This document shows, piece after piece, positions 1 through 5,749 of a stretch of DNA of 6,794 nt. The translations under genes were made by a program, and so were the position numbers. Positions within the stretch are counted from its first letter, which is position 1, and every line of letters starts with the position of its first letter. The stretch comes from Candidatus Methanoplasma sp. (GTDB lineage: Archaea; Thermoplasmatota; Thermoplasmata; Methanomassiliicoccales; Methanomethylophilaceae): contig JAISVN010000100.1 in NCBI GenBank assembly GCA_031271555.1, positions 1 through 6,794 of the forward strand. The letters are read 5' to 3'. A model generated the notes under the pieces. That model did no database searches, was not told the origin of the DNA, and was given only the letters and a program-made list of their open reading frames with translations.

Positions 1-1161
1 GGCAGCGCATACCTTTCAGAATTCAAAAGGTCCGGGATCATAGTGACCGACCACCATATGCCAGACACCAAGTGGAGGAGCAGACAGACATCCATCGATG
101 ATTTCTATGAGATATTCCATCTGAATCCCCACACGTACGGAGCCTCTGGGTCGTATGAAGTGTCCGGGGCGGGCATGACATACCTCCTTGCGAAGACGAT
201 AGACCCATCCAATTCTGACCTGGCGTTCCTGGCCGTCGTCGGCGCGATAGGTGATCTTCAGGACAGCAGAGAGTCGAAGCTCATAGGCTACAACAGAGCC
301 ATACTGGAAGACGCTGCGGCAAAGGGGGACATAGTCATCGAAGAGGATATCCGTTTCTTCGGGCGCGATTACCGGCCGCTTGTCCAGTTCCTGCAGTACA
401 GCAGCGACCCGTCTATACCTGGAATAAGCGAGAACACCTCCGGGTGCAGCGCATTCTTTTCGGAACTCGGCATACCTCTGAAGAAGAACGGTGCAGCGAG
501 GACATGGAGCGACCTGTCCTACGATGAGAGAACGGCCGCCGCCGGCCGCCTGCTTTCGATGGTGGATGATGAGGAATCGAAGAAAAGGCTCTTCGGAGAA
601 GTTTATACGATCTCCAGATTCAACCCGCACACGGGACTCAGGGATGCGAAGGAATTCGCTACAGTCCTAAATTCATGCGGCCGCTACGATGACGCCGTAA
701 CCGGCCTCAGGATATGCCTGGGCGATCTTACGGCAGTGGAAGATGCAGAAAGGAACCGTGCTGACCACCGCCGGAACATCTCTGCGGCCATCAGTTATGT
801 CAAGGAGAACCGCCTCCTTAGGGAGCGCAGGTTCGTACAATATTTCGATGCAGGCCAGGAAATAAGGGAAACGGTCGTGGGCATAATCGCAGGGATGCTC
901 CTGAACTCAGGGGATGCGAAAAGGGGGCTCCCGATCTTTGCATTCGCAGAGGCCGATGACGGAGTGAAGGTCTCTGCAAGGGCCACCAGGACGCTTACGG
1001 ACAGGGGCCTTGACCTATCTTTCATAATGAAGACCGCATCAGAGATGGTCGGCGGCTACGGAGGGGGGCATAAAGTTGCGGCCGGAGCGACCATTCCCAC
1101 TGGAAAGGAGGAAGAATTCCTCGATATAGTGGAGGATCTGGTGTCGTCTCAGGTCATTTGA
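1..1161 (+). CDS. RecJ-like single-stranded-DNA exonuclease (DHH/DHHA1 phosphoesterase), 5' end cut off
   Basis: The reading frame is open to the first base, so the gene starts outside the window; a GTG at 43 lies inside the conserved motif and is not the start. Visible residues 10-24 include the DHH signature TDHH (codons 16-19). A later metal-site motif GAIGD follows (codons 81-85). The C-terminal DHHA1 domain carries the substrate-binding GGYGGGHKVAAG (codons 351-362). The NPHTYG and SGAGMTYLLAK stretches are typical of archaeal RecJ homologues, which include the GINS-associated nuclease GAN. By family knowledge, these are metal-dependent cytoplasmic 5'-3' or 3'-5' ssDNA/RNA exonucleases used in repair and replication. 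With 386 residues visible, roughly the first 80-100, carrying the early Asp motifs, are probably missing. The stop at 1159-1161 overlaps the end of the convergent argF. Whether it is GAN or another DHH subgroup cannot be told without the N-terminus. Confidence 0.9.
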   Translation, partial: GSAYLSEFKRSGIIVTDHHMPDTKWRSRQTSIDDFYEIFHLNPHTYGASGSYEVSGAGMTYLLAKTIDPSNSDLAFLAVVGAIGDLQDSRESKLIGYNRAILEDAAAKGDIVIEEDIRFFGRDYRPLVQFLQYSSDPSIPGISENTSGCSAFFSELGIPLKKNGAARTWSDLSYDERTAAAGRLLSMVDDEESKKRLFGEVYTISRFNPHTGLRDAKEFATVLNSCGRYDDAVTGLRICLGDLTAVEDAERNRADHRRNISAAISYVKENRLLRERRFVQYFDAGQEIRETVVGIIAGMLLNSGDAKRGLPIFAFAEADDGVKVSARATRTLTDRGLDLSFIMKTASEMVGGYGGGHKVAAGATIPTGKEEEFLDIVEDLVSSQVI

Positions 1162-2068
1162 GCAGGGCATAGAGCACAGCTTTCTGAGCGTGCAGGCGGT
1201 TCTCCGCCTGATCGAAGACAACGCTCTGCGGACCATCCATCACTTCCGCGGTTATCTCATGGCCCCTGTGCGCAGGGAGACAGTGCATGACAATGCAGTC
1301 CTTCTTTGCGATCTCAAGGAGTTCCGAATTTATCTGATACATCTTGAACAGCTTTACCGCCTTATCTTCGGGGGTGTCGTCCCCCATCGAGATCCATGTG
1401 TCGGTATAGAGTATGTCTGCATCCTTGCATGCTTCCATGGGATCGTGCGAAGCTATGATCTTGCTTCCGTTGGCATCGGCTATGCGAGCGGCACCCAGCA
1501 TTATCTCGGCATTCGGCATTCTCGTCGCCGGGCAGCATGCTATCATATCCAATCCCATTATGGCGCTTGAGTAGAGCAGGGAATTGCAAACGTTGTTCCC
1601 GTCACCAAGATAAACGAGCTTCTTGCCGCGGAAGGAGCCTTTCTTCTCCTTTATGGTCACCATATCGGCCAGCGCCTGGCACGGATGTTCCAGATTGTCC
1701 AGGCCGCTTATCACTGGTATGGTCGCATACTCTCCGATCTTGTCCATCATCTTGTAGTCGTATGCGCGGTACATTATGCCGTGCACGAATCTGCTCATGA
1801 CCTTGGCCGTGTCCTCCACCGTCTCCCCGTGGCCCATCTGCATCTTCGAGACATCGATGTACAGGGCGTGGCCTCCGAGTTCGGTGATGGCAACATCAAA
1901 AGATATCCTGGTCCTTGTACTGGGTTTCTCGAACATCATGATCAGGGTCTTCCCTTTCAGTGGCGCATTGTGGTTTCCGCGCTCTTTTTTGAGTTCGATC
2001 GCCAGATCCACGAGGTCCGGCCACTCGTCCTTCATGTCCAACACTGAAATGAGATCTCTCTTTGCCAT
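1154..2068 (-). CDS. argF: Ornithine carbamoyltransferase
   Basis: Forms citrulline and phosphate from carbamoyl phosphate and ornithine, in the cytoplasmic arginine pathway. The protein is 304 aa, normal for the family and complete. The carbamoyl-phosphate motif STRTR is at residues 50-54, in FEKPSTRTR. HPCQ is at 128-131, LGDGNNVCNSL begins near 154, and the ornithine-binding SMG loop (DTWISMG) is at 223-229. HCLP, with the catalytic Cys, is at 252-255. The SMG loop and HCLP separate it from aspartate carbamoyltransferase. A catabolic (ArcB) role cannot be excluded from sequence, but no arginine deiminase or carbamate kinase genes are nearby. The ATG at 2066-2068 has no Shine-Dalgarno in front of it and a TATA-like box about 30 bp upstream, which suggests a leaderless mRNA. 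The last 8 bp overlap the convergent nuclease gene. Confidence 0.96.
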   Translation of the reverse strand: MAKRDLISVLDMKDEWPDLVDLAIELKKERGNHNAPLKGKTLIMMFEKPSTRTRISFDVAITELGGHALYIDVSKMQMGHGETVEDTAKVMSRFVHGIMYRAYDYKMMDKIGEYATIPVISGLDNLEHPCQALADMVTIKEKKGSFRGKKLVYLGDGNNVCNSLLYSSAIMGLDMIACCPATRMPNAEIMLGAARIADANGSKIIASHDPMEACKDADILYTDTWISMGDDTPEDKAVKLFKMYQINSELLEIAKKDCIVMHCLPAHRGHEITAEVMDGPQSVVFDQAENRLHAQKAVLYALLK

Positions 2069-2092
2069 ACGATGCTCATCGAGTCGCTTTTA

Positions 2093-2103
2093 GTTATATT
2101 TTA
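2093..2103 (-). promoter_or_regulatory. TATA box of argF
   Basis: On the minus strand this reads TAAAATATAAC after a purine-rich GGGA that could act as BRE. Its centre is about 30 bp from the argF ATG, which would put the transcription start at or within a few bases of the start codon. No GGAGG-like sequence lies between. Confidence 0.6.
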
Positions 2104-2157
2104 TCCCTGGCGAAAAATGATATCCTCTTTGGTTACAGGGAGATGGCCTGTGCAGCG

Positions 2158-2673
2158 TCAGTCTTCCGAGAACATCTTCCGGATATTTTCTATCTGATCT
2201 CGGGGTATATGGCAATAGCCGTCGGGTTTCTTATCAAGATAGTCCTGATGGCATTCCTCTGCAACAATGAAGTTCTGAAGAGGCCCGGCCTCAGTGTGGA
2301 ATTCGCTGTGTTTCTTCCTCTCGGCCTCGACATATTCTCTGACTATCCTCTCGGAGTCTTCATCCGTCCAATAAATGCCTGTCCTGTACTGTATGCCTCT
2401 GTCATTGCCCTGTCTGTTAAGCAGCGTCGGGTCTATGACCATGAAGAACACATCGAGGAGGCTATGCAGACTGACGATATCTGGGTCGTACATGACCCGG
2501 ACCGCTTCGCAGTACCCGAACCTGCCGGAGCAGACCGTAAGGTAGTCCGGTATTATGCGGTCGTATCCATTGGCATATCCGCACTCTGTGTCGGTTACCC
2601 CGCGTATCACGGAAAGCGCTTTCTCAAGCCCCCAGAAGCATCCTCCGGCCAGATATATTACGCTGCCTCCCAT
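2158..2673 (-). CDS. msrA: Peptide-methionine (S)-S-oxide reductase MsrA
   Basis: Reduces the S-epimer of methionine sulfoxide in oxidised proteins or free methionine; cytoplasmic repair enzyme. The 171-aa protein opens with the active-site motif GCFWG (residues 11-15, nucleophile Cys12). It continues with the expected Y44 before CSG, E56 in the usual GHAEAV position, and the DPT..NRQGNDRGIQYR block (81-97) with Y96. These correspond to the substrate-pocket residues known from E. coli MsrA. Cys154 in GYCHI is placed like the recycling cysteine of shorter MsrAs. Oddities are GYCEAV for GHAEAV, AEECHQ for AEDYHQ/AEEYHQ, and CGYANG for SGYAGG, giving six cysteines. The ATG at 2671-2673 has a strong Shine-Dalgarno five bases upstream. 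No MsrB domain is fused. The gap to argF is 89 bp, and argF has its own TATA box. Confidence 0.95.
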   Translation of the reverse strand: MGGSVIYLAGGCFWGLEKALSVIRGVTDTECGYANGYDRIIPDYLTVCSGRFGYCEAVRVMYDPDIVSLHSLLDVFFMVIDPTLLNRQGNDRGIQYRTGIYWTDEDSERIVREYVEAERKKHSEFHTEAGPLQNFIVAEECHQDYLDKKPDGYCHIPRDQIENIRKMFSED

Positions 2674-2678
2674 GTTCG

Positions 2679-2686
2679 ACCTCCCC
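2679..2686 (-). promoter_or_regulatory. Shine-Dalgarno site of msrA
   Basis: The minus strand reads GGGGAGGT with a 5-nt spacer to the ATG at 2671-2673. This fixes the msrA start and contrasts with argF, which shows no such site. Confidence 0.75.
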
Positions 2687-2704
2687 GGTATACCACCGGC
2701 TTAA

Positions 2705-2715
2705 GGATATTTAAC
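2705..2715 (-). promoter_or_regulatory. Probable TATA box of msrA
   Basis: The minus strand reads GTTAAATATCC, centred about 37 bp from the msrA ATG. A start about 25 bp downstream would leave a short leader of roughly 10-15 nt that just includes the Shine-Dalgarno. msrA can therefore be transcribed independently of the upstream ATPase gene. The remaining 85-bp gap holds nothing else I can support. Confidence 0.45.
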
Positions 2716-2758
2716 CGCTCCACTCGGCTAACAGGGATTCATGGCGTTCAATTGACCG

Positions 2759-3991
2759 TCATATCGCGGTCAGAGGCAATGCATACACGTTCTTGGTTAT
2801 CGGATATGCTTTCTCCGTCAGGCATATGATGCATGACGGGCCGACAGTGTAATCGGATTTATCCATCCTGCCAAACGCCTTTATGTCGGATTCGTCGAAC
2901 TTCATTCCAGACTTGCATTCGATCAACGATATCTTACCGTTGCGGAGGATAATCAGGTCGATCTTGTTCATCTGCGAATCCCTATAATAGAAGAACCCGG
3001 CATCCTCTCCATTGTTCTTGTAAGATTTCAGGATCTCGTTGACGATTAATGTCTCCACCATCGGTCCGCGGAGGTAACCTGCTTTCAGCGATTCCGTATC
3101 GAAGACCTTCGCAAGATAACATGCCAGGCCTGTATCCGAGAAATAGATCTTTGGGCGCTTCACTATCCGCTTCGTAGTCGATCTTTCGAAATAAGGCTGC
3201 AAAAGATGGATTATGTCGCCTGCCGCCAACACTCCCACCCATGACTGTATCGTCCTTATGTTAAGGCCGAGGGTGTTCGCAATGTTGTTGTAGACCAACT
3301 CCTGCCCCGTAAGTGATGCGAGCAACTGCATGAACTCCAGGAATTTGCCCTGATCTTTGATATTGATTATCTGCGATACATCGCGCTCTATGTATGACTC
3401 GACATAATCTGAGTAGAACTTACGTGTCTTGAGCGGACCTTTCTCATGAAGTTCTGGATAGAACCCCCGAATGACTGCCTCATAAATATCATCCAAGTCA
3501 AGTTTAAGCTCCAAAGACCGCTTGATGTTCTTCTCAAAATCCACAGTGAACGGTATATCTGGACGCGATCCTATCTCATTTATGCTTAGAGGCGACATCC
3601 TGATGATGGATACTCTGCCGGCCATAGACTGAGTCACATTCTCCATAAGGTTGTAAGCTTGGCTGCCGGTAAGGATGAACATCCCGTTGTTGATACCTGT
3701 GTCGAACTTCTGCTTATCTACCGCGGCTTCAATGTGATCGAACAGTGCGGGTGCATACTGCACTTCATCTATTATCAATGGAGTGCCATGCGTTTTTAGA
3801 AACATTTCTGGATCGCTGATAGCAAGAGCCCTCTCTGAAACGTTTGCCAACGAAACATATTCAATTCCATACTTCTTTGCGATAAGGCTGCATATAGTTG
3901 TCTTCCCGACTTGCCTGGCACCTGTGATGAGCGTTATCGGCCTCAACGAAATACTTTCTTCGATGAGTGCCAATACGGTCCGGTCTATCAT
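2759..3991 (-). CDS. P-loop ATPase with DUF4143-type C-terminal domain
   Basis: Predicted ATP-binding protein of the AAA-like ATPase + DUF4143 family, widespread in archaea and bacteria; its cellular role is not established. From the ATG at 3989-3991 it has 410 aa. Walker A GARQVGKTT is at 24-32, Walker B PLIIDEVQ at 71-78, and a sensor-like FILTGSQ at 105-111. A winged-helix-like stretch (IANTLGLNIRTIQSW) is near 237-251. The C-terminal restriction-nuclease-like fold keeps E313, D345 and E358-x-K360 in IECKSG. An in-frame TTG at 4040-4042 would add 17 residues. I prefer the ATG because family members normally begin with MIxR shortly before the P-loop. AGAGGT lies 13 nt upstream, rather far for a Shine-Dalgarno. 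Base composition is visibly AT-richer than in its neighbours, compatible with horizontal transfer. It stands alone, with no partner toxin, restriction or transposase gene. Confidence 0.88.
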   Translation of the reverse strand: MIDRTVLALIEESISLRPITLITGARQVGKTTICSLIAKKYGIEYVSLANVSERALAISDPEMFLKTHGTPLIIDEVQYAPALFDHIEAAVDKQKFDTGINNGMFILTGSQAYNLMENVTQSMAGRVSIIRMSPLSINEIGSRPDIPFTVDFEKNIKRSLELKLDLDDIYEAVIRGFYPELHEKGPLKTRKFYSDYVESYIERDVSQIINIKDQGKFLEFMQLLASLTGQELVYNNIANTLGLNIRTIQSWVGVLAAGDIIHLLQPYFERSTTKRIVKRPKIYFSDTGLACYLAKVFDTESLKAGYLRGPMVETLIVNEILKSYKNNGEDAGFFYYRDSQMNKIDLIILRNGKISLIECKSGMKFDESDIKAFGRMDKSDYTVGPSCIICLTEKAYPITKNVYALPLTAI

Positions 3992-4056
3992 GCCTTTGTG
4001 TATGACCTCTTGATATTTGTAAATATTGTATTGCTGCTGCAATTTTTACATAACAT
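3988..4056 (-). CDS. Possible 22-codon leader ORF upstream of the ATPase
   Basis: An ATG at 4054-4056 opens a 22-residue frame (MLCKNCSSN... ending ...SYTKA). Its stop TGA overlaps the ATPase ATG as ATGA, the usual geometry for translational coupling. AGGTGAT, matching the archaeal 16S 3' end, lies 11 nt upstream, slightly far. The product has a CxxC pair but is too short to be a zinc ribbon. It would be translated only if transcription starts upstream of 4056, as from the TATTTAAATA box at 4109-4118. It could equally be chance. Confidence 0.25.
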   Translation of the reverse strand: MLCKNCSSNTIFTNIKRSYTKA

Positions 4057-4058
4057 TG

Positions 4059-4069
4059 ATTTTATAAAT
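4059..4069 (-). promoter_or_regulatory. Candidate TATA box for the ATPase gene
   Basis: The minus strand reads ATTTATAAAAT. A start about 25 bp downstream would fall near 4040, giving a leader of roughly 50 nt to the preferred ATG, or an almost leaderless message for the TTG at 4042. A second candidate, the palindromic TATTTAAATA at 4109-4118, would give a longer leader that includes the small ORF. Confidence 0.4.
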
Positions 4070-4137
4070 CACCTATCAAACTGCCTTCGATTCTGCTCTT
4101 TTTTATTCTATTTAAATACGGAGTGTGATCGGTTCAG

Positions 4138-4152
4138 CGAAAAGTTTTATTA
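4138..4152 (+). promoter_or_regulatory. BRE/TATA promoter of tRNA-His
   Basis: CGAAAAGTTTTATTA closely fits the archaeal BRE (CGAAAA/G) followed by a TTTATA-type box. Its centre is about 34 bp before the tRNA body, so transcription would start around 4174, a few bases upstream of the tRNA. The same transcript may continue into rtcB. The TATAAT at 4161-4166 is too close to the tRNA to be its TATA box. Confidence 0.55.
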
Positions 4153-4181
4153 GGGGTAGGTATAATCAGCGGACAATATAT

Positions 4182-4259
4182 GGCCGGGGTGGGGTAGCTT
4201 GGTTATCCTAGGGGATTGTGGATCCCCCGACTCGTGTTCAAATCTCGGTCCCGGCCCCA
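4182..4259 (+). tRNA. tRNA-His (anticodon GTG)
   Basis: Cloverleaf read by eye. The acceptor stem pairs 4183-4189 with 4249-4255 (seven pairs, the last G-U). G-1 at 4182 faces C73 at 4256, the identity pair of tRNA-His, and CCA is encoded at 4257-4259. The D arm spans 4192-4209 with the GG at 4201-4202. The anticodon stem 4211-4215/4223-4227 is perfect and encloses TTGTGGA with anticodon GTG at 4218-4220. The T arm has loop TTCAAAT (4237-4243). There is no intron. The T stem (4232-4236/4244-4248) has a T-T mismatch at standard pair 52-62 (4235/4245) and a G-U closing pair; otherwise the molecule looks functional. Confidence 0.95.
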
Positions 4260-4272
4260 TCTTTTAACTTTT
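4260..4272 (+). terminator. T-rich tract after tRNA-His
   Basis: TCTTTTAACTTTT directly follows the CCA end. T-runs of this kind terminate archaeal RNA polymerase without a hairpin. The same stretch could serve as a weak TATA element for rtcB (about 30 bp from its ATG), so terminator and promoter readings compete. Confidence 0.35.
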
Positions 4273-4297
4273 GCAAATCAATACGGGAAACGATCGA

Positions 4298-5749
4298 ATG
4301 ACATGGAAAGGTAAGCTGGAGAAGATAGATGACAACCGGTGGGAGATCCCCAAGGATGAATTCCCCGGCATGAGGACAAACGCAATAATCTATGCCAGCG
4401 AGAGCATGATCGACAACATAAGGTCGGATAATGCTCCCCAGCAAGTGGCCAATGTGGCCTGCCTGCCCGGGATCGTCGGGAGTTCCATGGCGATGCCTGA
4501 CATACACTGGGGATATGGGTTCCCCATCGGAGGGGTTGCGGCGGTGGATGCCGACAGCGGCTCCATCTCTCCCGGCGGCATCGGTTTCGACATCAACTGC
4601 GGCGTTCGTCTGATAAAGACGGACCTGACGGTCGATGACCTCGGCGGGAACATAGGCGCTCTGGTCGACGAGTTATACAAGAATGTGCCTTCAGGACTGG
4701 GTTCGAAGGGGCTTACCAGGATAGGCAACAAAGAGATGCACGACATACTCCTGAACGGCTCAAAATGGGCTGTCGAGAACGGATACGGTTGGGAGCGCGA
4801 TATAGACGCGACGGAAGAACAAGGCCGCATGATCGATGCCGACCCGTCGAAGGTCGGCGAAAAAGCGATAAAGAGAGGTCTGCCTCAGCTCGGTTCTCTC
4901 GGATCAGGCAACCACTTCCTGGAATTGGATGTAGTGGATGATGTGTTCGATGAGTCTGTGGCGAAGAAATTCGGACTGAAGGAAGGCGCCGTTACCGTGA
5001 CCGTGCACTGCGGTTCGAGAGGGTGCGGCCATCAGATAGCCACCGAATACCTCCAAGAAATGGAGAGATACATCAAGAACAACAGAATAGACCTTCCTGA
5101 CAGGCAGCTCGCATGCGCGCCTCTGGATTCCAAGCTCGGCGATGATTACTACAAGGCCATGTGCTGCGGTGCGAACTACGCATGGGCCAACAGGCAGATG
5201 ATAACGCACTGGATAAGAGAGTCCTTCGAGAACATTCTCGGAGATTCCGCAGAGAACATGGGAATTGATGTAGTCTACGATGTTGCGCACAACATCGCAA
5301 AGAAGGAAAGACACGATGTCGACAGGCACTCAGAGAATGTCCTTGTGCACAGAAAGGGTTCCACCCGCGCATTCGCGGCCGGACGCCGGGAGATCACTCC
5401 GATGTACAGGGATGTCGGACAGCCGGTGATAATTCCCGGGGACATGAAGGTAGGGACTTACGTCCTTGTCGGAAAGAAGGGTGCCATGGAAGAGACCTTC
5501 GGATCCACTTGCAACGGGGCCGGACGCAAGATGTCGAGAAAGTCGGCCATCGGCAATCTGAAGGCCTCCGATGTCATGGATGAGATGAGAAAAAGCAACA
5601 TTTATCTCAGAAACGGGTCGGACGAGGGCCTGCTGGAAGAGGCTCCTGCAGCATACAAGGATGTCGATGAGGTCATCAAGGTCGTATGCGATGCAGGCCT
5701 GACCGGAAAGGTCGCCAAACTCACCCCGATAGGCGTCGTCAAAGGTTGA
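4298..5749 (+). CDS. rtcB: RtcB-type RNA ligase with the guanylylated His replaced by Asn
   Basis: RtcB joins 2',3'-cyclic-phosphate or 3'-phosphate RNA ends to 5'-OH ends using GTP and Mn2+, and seals spliced tRNA halves in archaea. From the ATG at 4298 it has 483 aa, the archaeal length without intein; an in-frame TTG at 4271 would add nine residues unlike the family. Metal-site residues are present: D98 and C101 (GFDINCGVR), H206 (GSGNHF), H237 (HCGSRGCGH) and H331 (VAHN). So are K353 (VHRKG), R410 and the terminal KG. However, the CHGAGR motif reads CNGAGR: N406, codon AAC at 5513-5515, stands where the GMP-accepting His (His404 in Pyrococcus horikoshii RtcB) belongs. The usual PG(S/D)MGxxSY loop reads PGDMKVGTY (380-388). 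The gene follows tRNA-His by 38 bp, has only a weak GGGA upstream, and no archease gene is in view. Family assignment is secure; ligase activity is doubtful. Confidence 0.93.
   Translation: MTWKGKLEKIDDNRWEIPKDEFPGMRTNAIIYASESMIDNIRSDNAPQQVANVACLPGIVGSSMAMPDIHWGYGFPIGGVAAVDADSGSISPGGIGFDINCGVRLIKTDLTVDDLGGNIGALVDELYKNVPSGLGSKGLTRIGNKEMHDILLNGSKWAVENGYGWERDIDATEEQGRMIDADPSKVGEKAIKRGLPQLGSLGSGNHFLELDVVDDVFDESVAKKFGLKEGAVTVTVHCGSRGCGHQIATEYLQEMERYIKNNRIDLPDRQLACAPLDSKLGDDYYKAMCCGANYAWANRQMITHWIRESFENILGDSAENMGIDVVYDVAHNIAKKERHDVDRHSENVLVHRKGSTRAFAAGRREITPMYRDVGQPVIIPGDMKVGTYVLVGKKGAMEETFGSTCNGAGRKMSRKSAIGNLKASDVMDEMRKSNIYLRNGSDEGLLEEAPAAYKDVDEVIKVVCDAGLTGKVAKLTPIGVVKG

Noticed and set aside
16..630. 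204-codon minus-strand frame opposite the DHH nuclease
   Set aside because: The plus strand carries DHH motifs in one uninterrupted frame; the antisense product looks like low-information shadow sequence.
2687..2694. GGTATACC palindrome in the msrA leader
   Set aside because: Only 8 bp and unpaired with any other copy; insufficient to call an operator.
2695..2735. Minus-strand GCCGAGTGGAGCGGTTAA resembles a tRNA D arm
   Set aside because: No acceptor, anticodon or T arm can be folded around it; the likeness is chance.
2062..2829. A 255-codon open frame on the plus strand opposite msrA
   Set aside because: It lies antisense to msrA, which has all family motifs, and its product resembles no family I know; it is a shadow of msrA codon usage.
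4109..4118. Palindromic TATTTAAATA as an operator
   Set aside because: AT-rich palindromes of this size are expected in archaeal promoter regions; it is better read as a possible TATA box.
4182..4259. tRNA-His as an integration (att) site
   Set aside because: No copy of its 3' half, no integrase and no island genes are present in the window.
4390..5329. Long minus-strand frames (about 140 codons each) opposite rtcB
   Set aside because: They are antisense to a fully recognisable RtcB and have no recognisable motifs or start signals.
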